A DNA stretch of 64,000 nucleotides from assembly GCF_020382885.2 (NCBI RefSeq), contig NC_058501.1, positions 12,559,501-12,623,500 of the forward strand, given 5' to 3'. A model generated the notes under the pieces. It searched no databases. It was not told the DNA's origin and worked only from the letters and a program-made list of their open reading frames with translations. Origin of the DNA: Scatophagus argus (taxonomy: Eukaryota; Chordata; Actinopteri; Scatophagidae). Both the position numbers and the translations under genes were made by a program. Below, piece after piece: positions 23,957-37,478 of the stretch (positions within the stretch are counted from its first letter, which is position 1; each line of letters opens with the position of its first letter).

Positions 23957-26900
23957 ACTGCGAAATTACATTACACAGAGAGGGTTTAAATTTAGAAAAT
24001 TGTTTTGTTTAGTTTTTTTTAAAAAAAATTAGAATTCACTTTAATGTGCAGAAAAACAACGTTGAGATGAAGCGTATTTAAAGAAAGAACTGCAGAGTCG
24101 CTGCGCTGAGACAAAGACATGACCTCATCTGACATTTGGATTCTGCGGCACCGACCGGTCTCCTGGTTTGCTGCAGAACAGAAGCAAAACTGATCACTTC
24201 AACTAACACGCAATAATCACATATTTGTCTGCATTTCATCCATGCTCATTTTTTACGCAAAGCAATATGTTTTTATAGCAACGCTTGAATAATCTCAGCA
24301 TTGCAGCAGCTGAGTGCATTTTGGTAGGAGATACAATTCATTTGAGAGAAACAATTTATTTCAAACTGTGGTTAAATGTCATGGGCATTTTGAGCATGAT
24401 TTATTGAGCTAGCACTGACAAATTACAGTGACTAATAACGGTTCGGAGCCCAGTGAGCTGAAAGGGCTTTACAAATGAGCTTGTAAGCATGTATGAAAAC
24501 ATGCTAGAGTTACAGTCCAGGAGACAACTTGGATGTCAAAAGAAGAGATATTCATTTTGAGTAACTTCCCTTTTACTATATGAAAGACCCAAGAATGGCA
24601 GGATGTTTGCCTCCATCTTAAGTCATGTGTCACTAAAAGGGATATTTACCTTCACTTTTTAACACTTACTGAAGTACGACTGCATAATGTTCAAGAAAAT
24701 TTACACAGTTGCAACTTCAGTATATCTACCGTGATATACAGTAAAAATCATTATGACTGACATGTGTACATTCATGCTTTGTTTTATCAGCCTAGGAGCA
24801 AGACAAGATCTGCCCCCTTGACTCACCTGTTACGTTGAAACCGGTTTTCGGTAGTTATGAAGAGAACAGGTAGGACATGCAGGACATAAATCCACCTGTG
24901 AAAGCAGTTAAATAATGACACTTAAGACTTCCTCAAACTGTAACAATATCTAATGACAGAAGGAAAATTGATTGCGTAGAAATATTAGAAAGCCAATGCC
25001 CTCTACTGGCAGACAAACAGGAAGACACATAAGGACTGGGGATGACTGAATATGTTCATATGTTGGTAAAGGAAAACTTGGATGTTTTGTGTCAGCGAGG
25101 TATATTTTCATTACCTAAAACTCATCAGTGTCAACAGAAAAAAGGTGCAAAGTGCCTGCGTCATGACCTGCATCTAACTTACTTGCATGAATGCACATTA
25201 TGTTTTACCTACAGGTTGAGTTCATGAGCTACAGGCCTGGAATACAGGTGAGATTTTGAGAAGGTCAGTTACTATTGCATTTGACTGACATGGCAGCTAG
25301 ATCAGAGCAGAGGGAATAGCAGACATTTGTCATAACTTCACCTAGAAATGAATTATGGATTTGTGTGCGGCACAGGTTGCATTTTAGGTTTGTTTAAACT
25401 ACGGTCATTCACATCAGTATCAACAAAACTGTGGATTAATTATTCCAGATCACCACAGTGCATACAGAAATATGCAATTCCATGATAATTGCAGCAGGTT
25501 AAATGCATATTGTACAACGCTGCCAGTCATAACATTTAAATTACTTGATCTTGCTAATTTACCCGCCTCAAGCAAAAATGAAAAGAAAAAAAAAAGATGA
25601 TGATAATGAAATTTCAGATTACCTTTTTCATCTGAGCTTTACAAATGAGGTGTTAAAAGAAAGTGAGAAATAAAACAAGGTGCGAATACAACACGAAAGG
25701 TAGACATGACCTGTCGACAGCATGCAGTCTAGAATCTAACTGGAGGGCTTTTTTAGCTTGTGCAAACACAGACAGAATGTCGCATTTACACTACAAATAT
25801 ATACAGCAGAGAGAAGAGTGCACACATGCATGCACATATAGCAGAATACTGGCTGTTCTTTCACTGTCAGAGGAATCAATTAAAAATGCATGCCAGGTAT
25901 CCATAAAAAAAAAACAAAACATACAATCCTCAATCTAAATTCACCTTTGAAATGTTTAAAAACAAAAAGAGAGAAAAGAATAAAAGGCAGTCACCTTCCA
26001 GCCAGCTTCTTCTTTTCTCTGTATTTCCTCTCAGCTCTCTGAAGGTCTATATGTCGGGGCCAGACAGAGAGCCCAGCGGCAGGTAGGTTAGAGACAATAG
26101 TATTGATTCCATTATTCTGCTCTCTAGCTACCAACCTACCTGACTAACATCCACACAGCTCCTAACCTTTTGTCTCTGCAGGGCTGCCGTCGCAAAATGC
26201 ACACAGCTGCAAACAAGAGAAAAACAAACAAGACAGAAAAAGCTTGCTTACTTGTGCGTTCACATGTTCACTCACACACCAAATCTTCCGGTGCACATGC
26301 TATCCAACACTTAGAGACACACACACACACACACACTCATGCATACTCATTTACCCTCCGAGCTGCGTTCATTGTCTCTGGCCGTCTCTCTTTGCTTTCA
26401 TTGTACCTCAAAGTCTCATCCCTTTCTTTCACCCTTTTTACACTCTCTGGTCGTCATCCTTCCATCTCCCTCTTGTTCCTCTCACGTTTTTCGAGCCTCA
26501 CGTCTCTACTAGCTCAGCAACCCCCCCCCCCCCCCCCGCAACACACACACGCACTGTGAGCTATATGGAAAGACAGAGTGAATGAGAGTGCAGTGAGTGC
26601 ATGCATGTGTGTGTTTGTATGTGTGTGTGTCTACAAAAGAGAGAAAGTGTGTGTGAGTGTGAGAGAGAGAGGGAGACAGTGGGGGGAGGGAGGTAGGATG
26701 GCAGAGAGGCTAGCAGAAAGTGGGGATGGAGGGGGAGGGTCAGAGTCTCTAATAGGATGAGAATAGAGAGAAAATATGGAGCCCAGGAGTCTCATGAACC
26801 TGAGAGCCTGACATTACTGCCTTCTCCTACGTGTACAGCAATCATACCATCATCAAATTGATTACAGGATTTACGGTGTTGCGCCAACACCACTGTAAAT

Positions 26901-29900
26901 TGCACCTTGAGTGACATGAAACACACTTAATAAACCCATCGTGGAAAGCATTGCCAAATACAAGAATGTGTCTTGATTATACCGTTTAACATCAGAGGTG
27001 GACGATACGCATTTTGCTGTTCAGTACAGCCAAGCAAATCCAGGCGGTGCTGAAATGGAGGTTGTTTAAACCTGCTGAAACACTGAAAGGAACGATAAAA
27101 ACCTGCATGCACACCCACGCTTTGTATTGCACGCATAAACAAGGACGTTGCAACAGTTTGCATATTTAATGTTGTGTGATATTCTTCAGTTCTTTGATAT
27201 TAATTATATGTTTTAATATTTCTGCTGTGTTGCAGTCAGTCCCCATGTCTAAAGGCAGTTCGAGTCTAATATTTGTGCTGCTCTCCGAGAGGACGGACTT
27301 GTAGTTGTGTTTGTTGGATAACAGGATCACACGGCCCTGAGGGAAATTCAGAAATGAAAGTAAATCTAATTTAGACCCACTGATTGGCTGTCTGTTCAGC
27401 GGAATGGAGCATAAACACTACACTTAATGTGTAAGCATCATTAAGAGCCCTAAAGTGTTCTGACCATGTTTTACAACAGAGAATATCGCCAACGTGTCAC
27501 ACATTTCGAGTAAATGAGTGTAAACTGACAAATTACTTTTGGCCTAAAGGATCTAAAGGATCTGATTGAGGCCTTTGATAGCACCTTTCTGATAGAGTTA
27601 ATACCCTGGCTGAGAAAAATTAAAGGAATGAAACTGAGAAAAATACAGGGTAGTATCTGTGAGGATTTTAAAAGCCCTTTTCCTGAAAAGCAACAACTGA
27701 CAAAGTACATATGAAAGGAATCGACTGAGACAAACTCATCGTAACCTTCTTCCAAAAGGCTTTCAGCTGAGGCGTTCAATAAATATGCAAGACGAGCATC
27801 CAACCTTTCAAAAATGTAGGTTAGAATAAAAACACTACACCATACATTCATAATAGCTCATGAATATTCATTATGTACCCACACTGCCTATAGAGTGTGT
27901 GTCACATTAGCAGCAGGTATTCTAGACACACAGTCTGTACAGCTGAATTTATTTCCTGCTTTGATCCTATTCAGTATAGCTGTCTTATTCACAGCTCCGA
28001 TGAACTACAGGCTCTTCACGTCCTCCTCCATATTTGCAATCATACTGTAATGCCGTGCCACCTAAATTTGCATAGAAACAACATGGTGAACGTGTTTACA
28101 CTATCTGCTGTGATATGTGCACTGTATGTTCCCTTTGCACCGAATTCCTGCGCAATATGTGCTTGCGCAGCACATAAATCCTGTCTGATCCTGCATTAAT
28201 GTCGCTAAGGCAAAATTCCTGTAATTTTAGAACACACAGATTTTGAGTGTGAATAGATTACAGAGTGCAAGAGTCTCAGTCTGTCCTCCTTCCAGAAGAG
28301 AAGATTAGAACAAGACAGAGACTATCTGGACACCAAGAAAAAGCAGCTCTCCCTCTGGCATGAGCAGTGTCCGAACCCGGGTGACAAATGCAGAATGTCA
28401 CAGACAGGTGTGTGTGTTTGTCTGGTTTTGTGTGTGTGTGTGTGTGTGCGCGTGCCTGCGGCTGCACTCTGCAGTGCCACTGAGAGACAAAGCACTGGGA
28501 GTGCTTCACAGGGATGACATCATCAGTCTGGGATGGTGTCTGCCTTGTCTGTCTCAGGATCGGGATGCTCTAGTTCTGCGTTATATCCCAAGAGATCAGG
28601 GACAGCATCGTTTTTGGCATCACACTCTGGTTTTATAAAGTAACGTATGTGCACAAAGGCAAAAAAGGGTAAGAGGGATTCATGAATTTATAAGGTGCTT
28701 CACGGAACCTGTGACACTTTACATTGAGAGAGGCTGCGACGTTTTACTCATGGGTCCAACCCTGAATGACGCTTTTTTGGAGCAGCATATGTATGTGTGT
28801 GAATGTCTGAGATGTCTGATGTGTACGTATAACAAATCTGCTCACACATTATGTACAGTGTGCAGCACAAACCACGTCAGAAGATGAGCTAAGTTAAACA
28901 ATCTTTACTATATAGTTATGTGATAGAAAGAGAGAGAGAGAATGAGGCAGGACAGGTAACTCATTGTACATGATCCTGGCCCCCACACACCTTGCAGCTG
29001 TCAGATGTTCAGCTGTCTCTTCTGGCAGGAGAGCAGCGTCATGTGCCGGATGATAAAGAACGTTGCGGCTGACAGTGCCGAATCAGCACAATTGTAATAT
29101 ATGCTCCCTTCTTTCTCCTCATGTCCAGGAGGGGAGGAGAGCCAGCTATAACGCACTGCAGATGGCTGCTGTCTCAACCACCAGGCTAACATACTGAGGG
29201 GAAGGGAGCAGGGTGGGAGGCTGTGGGGTAATGAAAGTAGAAAAATGGTGGTGAGAATGTGAGGACTGCCATAGCGAGGCTACGTATAATGTATGTGAAT
29301 TTTGTGATCTACATGCATGATATGGTTTCTGTTGTGTTTCATGAAAATCATAAGAGTGACGCGGGGTGGGGGTGGGGGTGTACAAAAAGAGTGAAAGTTG
29401 TAAAGGAATCTATTTTCTTTTTCTTGTGAGGCTTATTGTATATATAAAAAAGAAAGAAATCAGACATAAAGAGTTATAAAGTTGTGTGTGACGCTGTATG
29501 CATAGGAAAACAATCCTGTCTTGGCACCAGGCCTTTATTTTCAGTCATTCTGGGTTTATTTGGGTTTTTAGTTTAAAAATTGGGAGAGGCAGAATTTTTG
29601 CACTATGTTGTAATATCTACCATAAATATATTGTCTTGAGACATTAAGTACTGGAGTTTTCCCATTCAAAGGGAGGGTCCAAAGAAAATATTAATAAAAT
29701 AAGAATATAATTAAATAATAAATTAAGCCTCCCTCCCAACACTAATAACATTTACACAGGCCCTTATCTGACGCCAAAGCATCTCAGTTGAAAACTGAGG
29801 TCTTCTCTCCAAAGTTTGTCTGCTGCAGTGGAAACTGCTTATTGCTAGTGTAAAGCAATAACCAGTGGAGCAGCAGCTGGTCCTCCCGACAAACCAGGTG

Positions 29901-30069
29901 CTACAAATATTGCACACGAAACGACACACAAGCTTATGCAGGGGAAGTTACGACTTGGCACAAGGGGCAGAACATCTAAAAGTCATGTCATTAACCGCTA
30001 GGAGATCCTCTGGCAGAGTAACAACATACTTACCTCTCTGCTGGGGGTACATTAGACGTGGCAAGAAGT
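23957..30069 (-). other. spacer between mir-125a and let-7, presumed microRNA host transcript
   Basis: No coding exon was recognised. If let-7 and mir-125a share a primary transcript, as in mammals, it would run leftward through this 6.1 kb. Low-complexity tracts are (AC)n at 26316-26336, poly-C at 26521-26537, TG/GA repeats at 26605-26670 and (TG)n at 28429-28449. The host transcript is inference. Confidence 0.4.
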
Positions 30070-30160
30070 GACTCCGCAGGGAAAGCTAGAAGGTTGTACA
30101 GTTATCTCCGTGCTGTTTATTATGCGAAACCATACAACCAACTACCTCACACTGCAGAGC
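30070..30160 (-). ncRNA. let-7d: let-7 precursor hairpin (let-7d type in zebrafish naming)
   Basis: The mature 5p arm (30149 down to 30128, 22 nt) begins TGAGGTAGTTGGTTGTATGG, the let-7 seed with the T at position 10 that I recall for zebrafish let-7d. The 3p arm (30101 down to 30080) reads CTGTACAACCTTCTAGCTTT, the classic let-7 star sequence. The loop is 26 nt (30102-30127), and GCTCTGCAG / CTGCGGAGTC flanks extend the stem. It lies 6.1 kb upstream of mir-125a on the same strand. let-7 5' of miR-125 on one strand is the order in vertebrate miR-99/let-7/miR-125 clusters, so it likely occupies the position of mammalian let-7e. Confidence 0.95.
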
Positions 30161-33100
30161 ACAGACTGTAAAGCTGTTCCAGACAAGATCTTCACCAGCA
30201 GGACGAGGTGTCTGAGTACACTATCTGCGTATACACTTGCAGGGCTCCTGCCTACCAAGCAGCCAATGACATACTGCCTCACTTATTTTCTCTGTGAGCA
30301 ATATACTCAAATAGTCAGTTGTCCTCACCACTGAATCATTTAGCGGGTTTTTGAGAGTGAGGTATACGGACTCAAGAATGATTCACGCCTTTGAGTTTCT
30401 TTTGCGCATGTTTTTTTTAAAAAAAAATGATTTCATGCTGGGCTTTTTATCTGGTTCAGGAATTTTGAATCTAAGATATAGCAAAATATCGCCTTTTTGT
30501 GTTCATTATAGAAGAGAAATTTGGAGGAATAGTGCGGTTTGAATGAGATGGTTACGCCTGAAGAAAGTCCTGTTAGTGTTCTACACCATAAAATAGGCAG
30601 CAAATTTGCACTCTGGAGCAGGGTTGGGAGGACTCCTTTATGATTTGGGGTCTTGGAGATGCACTGATACTGAGAGCTGCAGTTGCATGATGCCACAGGA
30701 ACAGCTGCAGTGGAGGGGCTCACGTTTAAGGTTGCGTACAAAGCCCTGGAGGTAAATCATATGCACCAGGTGGAAACACAAGACCAAGACAAGCACATAT
30801 GCTGAGAGACGTCAGCGGAGGACAAAGCTGATATAATCAAATGTACTGCAGGAAAGTGTAAGAGAAAATATGAGACAAAATGGTGTCTTTGAAAACTGTC
30901 ATTCTTATTCTAAATTTGACAGCATTGGAACAGAACAAGGAAAATCCGTTTCCACACGTTTAAGCCCCTCATGCAGGTGCGAGTACTACAAAGGCTTTTC
31001 ACGTTCATTCATAGTATTTCCATCCATTTCTTATGTGCTGTTGCCCTCTAGTGGTGACTGTTCAAACACCCTCTGACTCCCTCTTCTGCCTCTCGTCTGT
31101 GCACTGTTCCCTCAACGCCACGAGAAACTGAACAAGACCGACAATGAAAATGCTGTCCACGAATAATCAGGACTCGGCTGCCTGAGAATTTTTACACACA
31201 AGATGTTACAAGAACACAATCTGTTATTCCATTGCGTCCTGGAAAACAAAAATTCACATTTTTTTCCCTCTCACAAACACTTGAAAATCACCAGCTTGTG
31301 TGTCCAGCTCATTATTAAACCATATTGTTTTGTTGCACACTCTCATATATTCACACACAGCAGCAGTTCATCCAAGTCAGCTGTCTGATTCTGCTTAATA
31401 GCTGACAGGTTTTCATGGGAGTTTAAAGCCATCTGCCATAAAACTGTCATCACCATTAAGTCTGCTGTCAGCTGTGATATCTAAATCTGGGTGACTTCTG
31501 CTACATGCTCAAATGCTCAAAAAGGAATTTCCTTCACGTCACACTCGGTGAAAAACTTTTTTCAATCAGTGGATCCTTTTTTGTAGGAGTCGTAAATGTT
31601 GCGTGCTACAGTACCACGTTTGCTGGCATGAAGTTACATTCCAACAGCTACGAGCCAAGAGTGTTGCGTTACCCTGAGCACAGAATCAGACGTAACTGGG
31701 GCAAGATGATATGCTATGTAAATGCTGTTTCAGAAGAGCCTTCAGGAAACAGAAATAAATAAACAAATGATATCAAAATAAAGATGATCTCAGAAGTGCA
31801 AATGTCTAAAAAAAAAAAAAAAAAGTGAAGTCAAAACATCTTCTCAGTCTGAGTCCACTGACAAAACAGAGAAGTGTGTGGGAGCTCTGCATTCGCTGCA
31901 TGAAAACACAGCTTGGCATGTGGGATTTAAGGAATCCATCTCCCAACAAAGAAGCATTACGATACAGAAAAGGAGCTGAGATCATAAACCGCACCTATTT
32001 TTTTCAGCAGACTTCGTGTTGATCTGGACAACTGTGCAGGGATTAACAATATCTGTGGGGAAGGACAGAAACTAGATAGCTTCTTCTCCAAACCATATAG
32101 CCAATCGGGCAACACGTTGGTGTGAGTGTAAAAAGAAAAAAAAACAAAAAAAAACATGTTGCCAGGTGAACTTGTTTCCTATTTTCCCCCTCCTCCTTTG
32201 CTTTGCAGAATGTGTCCTAATCCTCATTTGTCTGCTGGTCCCAGTCCCTTTTCAGTCTCCTGTCCCAGAGTGAAACCAGCCTCCTCCCCTCCTCTCCTCG
32301 CTTTCTTCATTCACTCAACCTTTTCTCTGCTTCAGCCCTCATGGGTCCCCATTTCCCGCCTCTTACCCTTTTAACCACCCTCTGTCTTCATACCGCCCCC
32401 CGCCCCCGCCTCCTCTATCCGCACATGCCGGCTGGCCTTTTTTCAAACCCAAAACCTCTTCTACTTTATACCCCACGACTGCAATATTTTCACAGTCAAA
32501 TCACGCAGAAATGCAGTGGAATTGTGCCAATGTCAGCTATCCTTCTCTCTCTCTCTCACTTTCTTCACCCTTAAGCAGGCCTGTCTGAGTGTCTAAGTGG
32601 TGAAGGACTACTCCACTATGAAAAACGTCTGTGGTGATTCATAAATCCATCTCATTTGAAGTTTAAAATTGCTCTCATATTTGATCATCAACCACATACA
32701 GTGACACGCTCTGAGATATCATGTAAGGGTCAGAGTCCTTAAAGGCATGTGAGGAATTCACAGATTCACCAGTCAGCACAACAAGACAATTTCATTTTCA
32801 GTGCTTTTATACTGTATGTGATGAAACAGACATGATGCAACTCAGGGGAAATGGCAAGATGGAAAATACTCGTCAAGGCTGAATGATTTTCAGCATGTGC
32901 CAGCAAGGTCCAGTTTTGGTTCAAATATCTATCACCTCTGCTACTGGCTTGTATCGCAGTAATGTGTACCACATCTCTGAATGTGGGTAACATGCTGCTG
33001 TGCATGGGAGAGTAACGTTCTGATCTATTAAAATATACATTTCATTCCCCCCCACCCCCGGTGAGAGCGATGCTCTGTCCTACACTGATCTGCTTTGGTT

Positions 33101-33340
33101 GATGCCACCCTCATACACCAACATGGCAAAATGAATGTTGCCATGGGAACCTTTTGCCTGGCAACCCCAACAGCCTGGCAGCTAGCCAAATTGTTGCTAT
33201 GGCACAGCTGTCAATCTACATATGCTGGGACTGTGTCTGGCCAGTCAGAGCTCCTCCCTTTCAAAGTTTCCAATCAAATGCACAATGGAAGAATTCACCT
33301 TTAACGGTTTATAAAGCAGTGGAGGTGTTTGTTTGTTTGC

Positions 33341-33373
<33 letters not shown>

Positions 33374-34824
33374 GTATGGCGTGCAACATATCGGAAAATA
33401 AAGCCACACAGGAGCCACGGCATCTTATTCTGAAATGTGGTTGTAGCTTCAGAAATGCCATCATTCTGTTTTGGATTTCACTACAAAATCTAATTTTGTC
33501 TAAATCTAAATTAGTCTGTGATCTTTTCTACAGCATCTTGTCAGCTGGAGTATTACAGTGGCTTATTATTTTAGATTTAACAGACTGTGTGCAAGCACTT
33601 TTGAATTTTTGGATATACATGATTTGATAACTTTTAATTACCTTGTGAGATAATTTGTTGCCAAATAATTCAAGGACAGATAATCCACTTTAGACTAAAG
33701 GCCTAAATCTCCTTTTAGTTATCCCAGTACTGCTATTGCTATGCTTGAGGGCTTAAATTAGTCAACAAAGGTGTGTGTGTGTGTATGGGTGTGTGTGGGC
33801 TAGTCCTTTACAGTTTTTCAAAAAAACATGCAAAGACACTCGGTGTGTTTTAACTGAGCTGCTTCACAGCCCTACAAAGGACAAAAATGAAGCCACCTTT
33901 GACTGTTATTGTAACACATTTGAACACATTTGCTATATACTGGTACTGATGGTATTATAAAATTAAATATTGATGTCCCTTTAATAATACACATATATTA
34001 AATCATTAATTGTAATTGCTCGTTTTGTACATGTTTGTACAGTGATGCTTACAGACTCTCCTCTACCTCCTTAAATTAATTTGAGAGAAATTCATTTGCC
34101 AGAGCAGATTCAGACAGTAAACAAAGCTAAAGATTAATTTGACTGATAGCATTTTTAAAAATCTAATCATCATGACAGCCCTACTTCAAACAGTTTACTT
34201 TCTATTCTAATATTAAAACCGATTGTATACCTGGAAATGAAAGTTTAACAACCACTGATAGATTATTAAATCATGCATGGACATATTTTTTTTCCACTTC
34301 AGTCACTATTTTGGTTTTCACAGGTTGCCAGACACTAATTAGACCTGTTAGAAGACTAGAAAGAATTATGTCAATTCATTTGTGTTAAACATGGCAGTTC
34401 ATATTGACACATTATTGAAGCACAGAGGAGCAGAACTTGGATGAGAGCCAGGCTGCAAATGAAAAACATAACCTGGAGTGTATAGATTTTGGAAATTTCA
34501 TTGTCCTTCAACATGAATGAGTAAGTCTGCCCGTGTAGGTTTTGTTTCACGTTGTCACTGCGTTACAGTGATGAAAAGACACGTTCATGTCAGTGTGACA
34601 AGCATCCTGCATGACTGACTGATAAAAGCTGAGATGATAAGTCTGGATTTTGACCACATGACATTCTGAAATGTAACAGCAACAAATGCAGAGTATAACA
34701 TCTAATCTACGTGATTATTAAAACAAAATTAAAACAATTCAACAAACAAATACGACAAATCAGATAAAGCTAACCATATGCATGGGTGTATGTATTGCAT
34801 ACTAGTGTGTATGAATAGAGACAG

Positions 34825-34825
<1 letters not shown>
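30161..34825. other. intergenic, no gene seen
   Basis: No coding or further microRNA gene recognised. A miR-99/100 mature sequence was searched for by eye on both strands and not found. Contains poly-A at 31809-31824 and (GT)n at 33342-33372. Confidence 0.45.
33342..33372 (+). repeat. (GT)n microsatellite
   Basis: An uninterrupted GT run of about 15 units, preceded by TTTG repeats (33327-33340). Confidence 0.95.

Positions 34826-34890
<65 letters not shown>
34826..34890 (+). repeat. (TG)n microsatellite, about 32 units
   Basis: An uninterrupted TG dinucleotide tract of 65 bp, the longest microsatellite in the window. It is followed 125 bp later by a (CA)n tract of opposite strand sense. Confidence 0.98.
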
Positions 34891-34893
<3 letters not shown>

Positions 34894-35012
34894 TGTAAGC
34901 TGACATTTGTAGATGGGTGGATAAGTGAAATATACAATTATATTGTTACCTTGGGATCACTGCCTTGTCAAAGTGTGACAGGTGTTCCTCAGACATGAAG
35001 CAGAGGCAGCCT

Positions 35013-35014
<2 letters not shown>

Positions 35015-35046
<32 letters not shown>
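35015..35046 (+). repeat. (AC)n microsatellite, about 16 units
   Basis: An uninterrupted AC tract directly upstream of the SINE-like sequence at 35055. It is complementary to the (TG)n at 34826-34890. Confidence 0.97.
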
Positions 35047-35048
<2 letters not shown>

Positions 35049-35054
35049 GGTTAG

Positions 35055-35160
35055 AGGGAGACAAGCTGGCCTTGTGAATAGAGAGACTGTTTAACCAAGA
35101 GGTCACAGGTTCAGTCTCTGCAACTGCTGAAGTGTCACTGGACAAGACTGTAAAAGGCTA
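35055..35160 (+). mobile_element. tRNA-derived SINE-like fragment
   Basis: AAGCTGGCCTTGTGAATAGA is A-box-like and is followed by AGAGGTCACAGGTTCAGTCT, a near B box. The tail phrase CTGAAGTGTCACTGGACAAG is a familiar teleost SINE ending. It differs from the other SINE families in the window. Confidence 0.55.
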
Positions 35161-36524
35161 CCGACTTACTCATGAGCTGCAACAGCACAAGCTTCGATGT
35201 GTAACAGAATGTAATGATTGGAGAAGAATTTTGTGACTACTGCTACTGTATTTTAATCTTCAAATCCCATTGCCACTGAGACAGCATTTAATCCGCAGTT
35301 TATTCACACACACAGGATAGAAGGCAGGACTTGTCAGACGTGCAAAGAGAGTTCAGGATTTCCTCTCTTTTACTGTGATGTGGACAACCTATTGAAAGCA
35401 ACTGTTTCAATGTCAGTATTAGGTTATAAATTACAAGTTAGTTATGATGTGAAACATATCAGGAAAGTACCCACTGTAGGCAGAACAATGGTCATCAAGA
35501 AAGACATAAAGTACAAGAATCAAGCAGCTGCATTCCAGATTAGACAATCACTTATGGTCATGCCATGAAGTGACATGAGAGATGTGTCTGTGTCAAGCTT
35601 TGTAATAATTGTGAAATGCAGAAAGATGGACTAATTCACATTGAAGAGTAAATCAAATCATAATTACCCTTATTTAAAAAGCTGCAATTGACGCTCAAAT
35701 GTTTCTGCTTTGCCTCTTGAGTGCCGCCATTAATAAACTTTGGATATTTATTAAATTATCCTAACATGATTAGCACTGAGCTCACTGTGAACAATCGCTG
35801 TTTGCCATGAGGATTGTAACTCTATTAGTCGCTATCATTTCAGTGTTTAACTGTTTGAAGGTATGCCGTATACTAGTTATACTGTAACACAAAATCTGCT
35901 AATTGTTTTCTGTGTGAGATTGTTTAGCTCAACATTTGAGGGTGTTTAAATCTTGATATCTGAGAGCCATTTCAGTGCACACATGGGTTCTGCAGTGTGG
36001 ACAAAGCAACGCACCAGCTTGGAGTGCTAAGCCTCCTGCTCTGGTTTGATAAATATAACTTCAAAAGAAGCAGCCAAACAGCTTTAGCTGGCCGACTGCA
36101 CAATGAGCATAATAACTCCCCACCCCCTGGGAGCTCCAGCCTAGTTCATTTACCCTTGCAAAGCGCTGCCATGTCTGCATGTGCACATGTGTCTTTGTTT
36201 CCCTGCGAGCCTCTCGGAGGCTCCCCACCTTCTGCTCTGTACAAAGCGGATGTATAGAGGAACCTTGTGGACCTCATTTTTTACAGAGGAAATGCACCCC
36301 CCCTCCCTCTGCTCCCTTCTATTTGCCCCTCACATGTAATGCCTGATTGACCACAGCACCCCTTAAAGAGGTCAAAGGGCAGACAAAACAGTCTGGTGTC
36401 ATGGCAACCTGTGTGCCACCAACCAGTATGGTAAGGGTGAAAGAGGAGGGGGGGCAATGAGCTGTCAGTTAAACCTGTAAGAATGCTGCCTGTGTTTAGG
36501 CTAATGTGCACACAACATACAAAA

Positions 36525-36555
<31 letters not shown>

Positions 36556-37447
36556 CTGCACTATGAAAAGGACCCTCGTAATTTGCTCTCCAGAATAATC
36601 AAGCCAAATCCCCTCATGCAATGCAGTTCAGCGTAGTACATATCAGAGTATCAGATGACGTGCACGTTGATTTGTGTTTTCTGTTGCACCATGTGGGTGT
36701 GCACACAAGTGTGTGCTGTTTGTGTGCATGGGAGACACTCTGGTGTAAAAGGTTCTTTGTGACCGCTCGATGCAGTGGCAGTGTTTACGTGATGGGGGGA
36801 GGGGGGCTAACGGATAAATGGGAAGCAAATGCATTCAGATCAATACTAAGCAGAGAGAGGGTGAGTCGGGTTGAGAGAGTGGAAGGTGGTGAGTGGAGAG
36901 GGAGGGGCTATGGAGGGACTGATTAATCATTCCTGTATTGTTATTGACTTTCTGTTAAAGGCGGTGAGTCACACTCTGAATTATGTGTATGTGCGTGTAT
37001 GTGTAAGTGTATGTGTGTGTGCGTGTTGTACGGTGCTCACTGAAAGCACAAAGTCATCAATTACAGCCCTATGCTTCCCAAAGGTTTGGCACTATAGCTG
37101 GTTTAGGCGTGCTCTGACTACCTCTTTCACGCTTGGCGAAGCTACAACTTTTAGGCAGTCAGTTAGCATATTCAGCCCAATAACTGTGAAGGATTTGAGA
37201 ATTTATGTTTTGTAAAAAGAGTTAATATGCTGTTCCATTTGGAACAGGAACAGGGAAGCAAAGGAGGCGACCAGGAAATCCCCCATGAGGAGTTAATGAG
37301 GAGCTGACGACCGAACAGACACAACAGAGAGGGAGGAGGCTGCTGGAGGCGGAGGAGGGGAAACGCTGCCCCGACATCTGACCCTCTGGCTGTGACCTTG
37401 TTCATTGTCTAAGAGGTTAAAGAGTGGACGCACCTAAGCACTGAGTG

Positions 37448-37478
<31 letters not shown>

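Noticed and set aside
33154-33627. 157-codon open frame on + strand
   Set aside because: It crosses the (GT)n microsatellite as a VCVC repeat, has no recognisable domain, and looks like chance openness.
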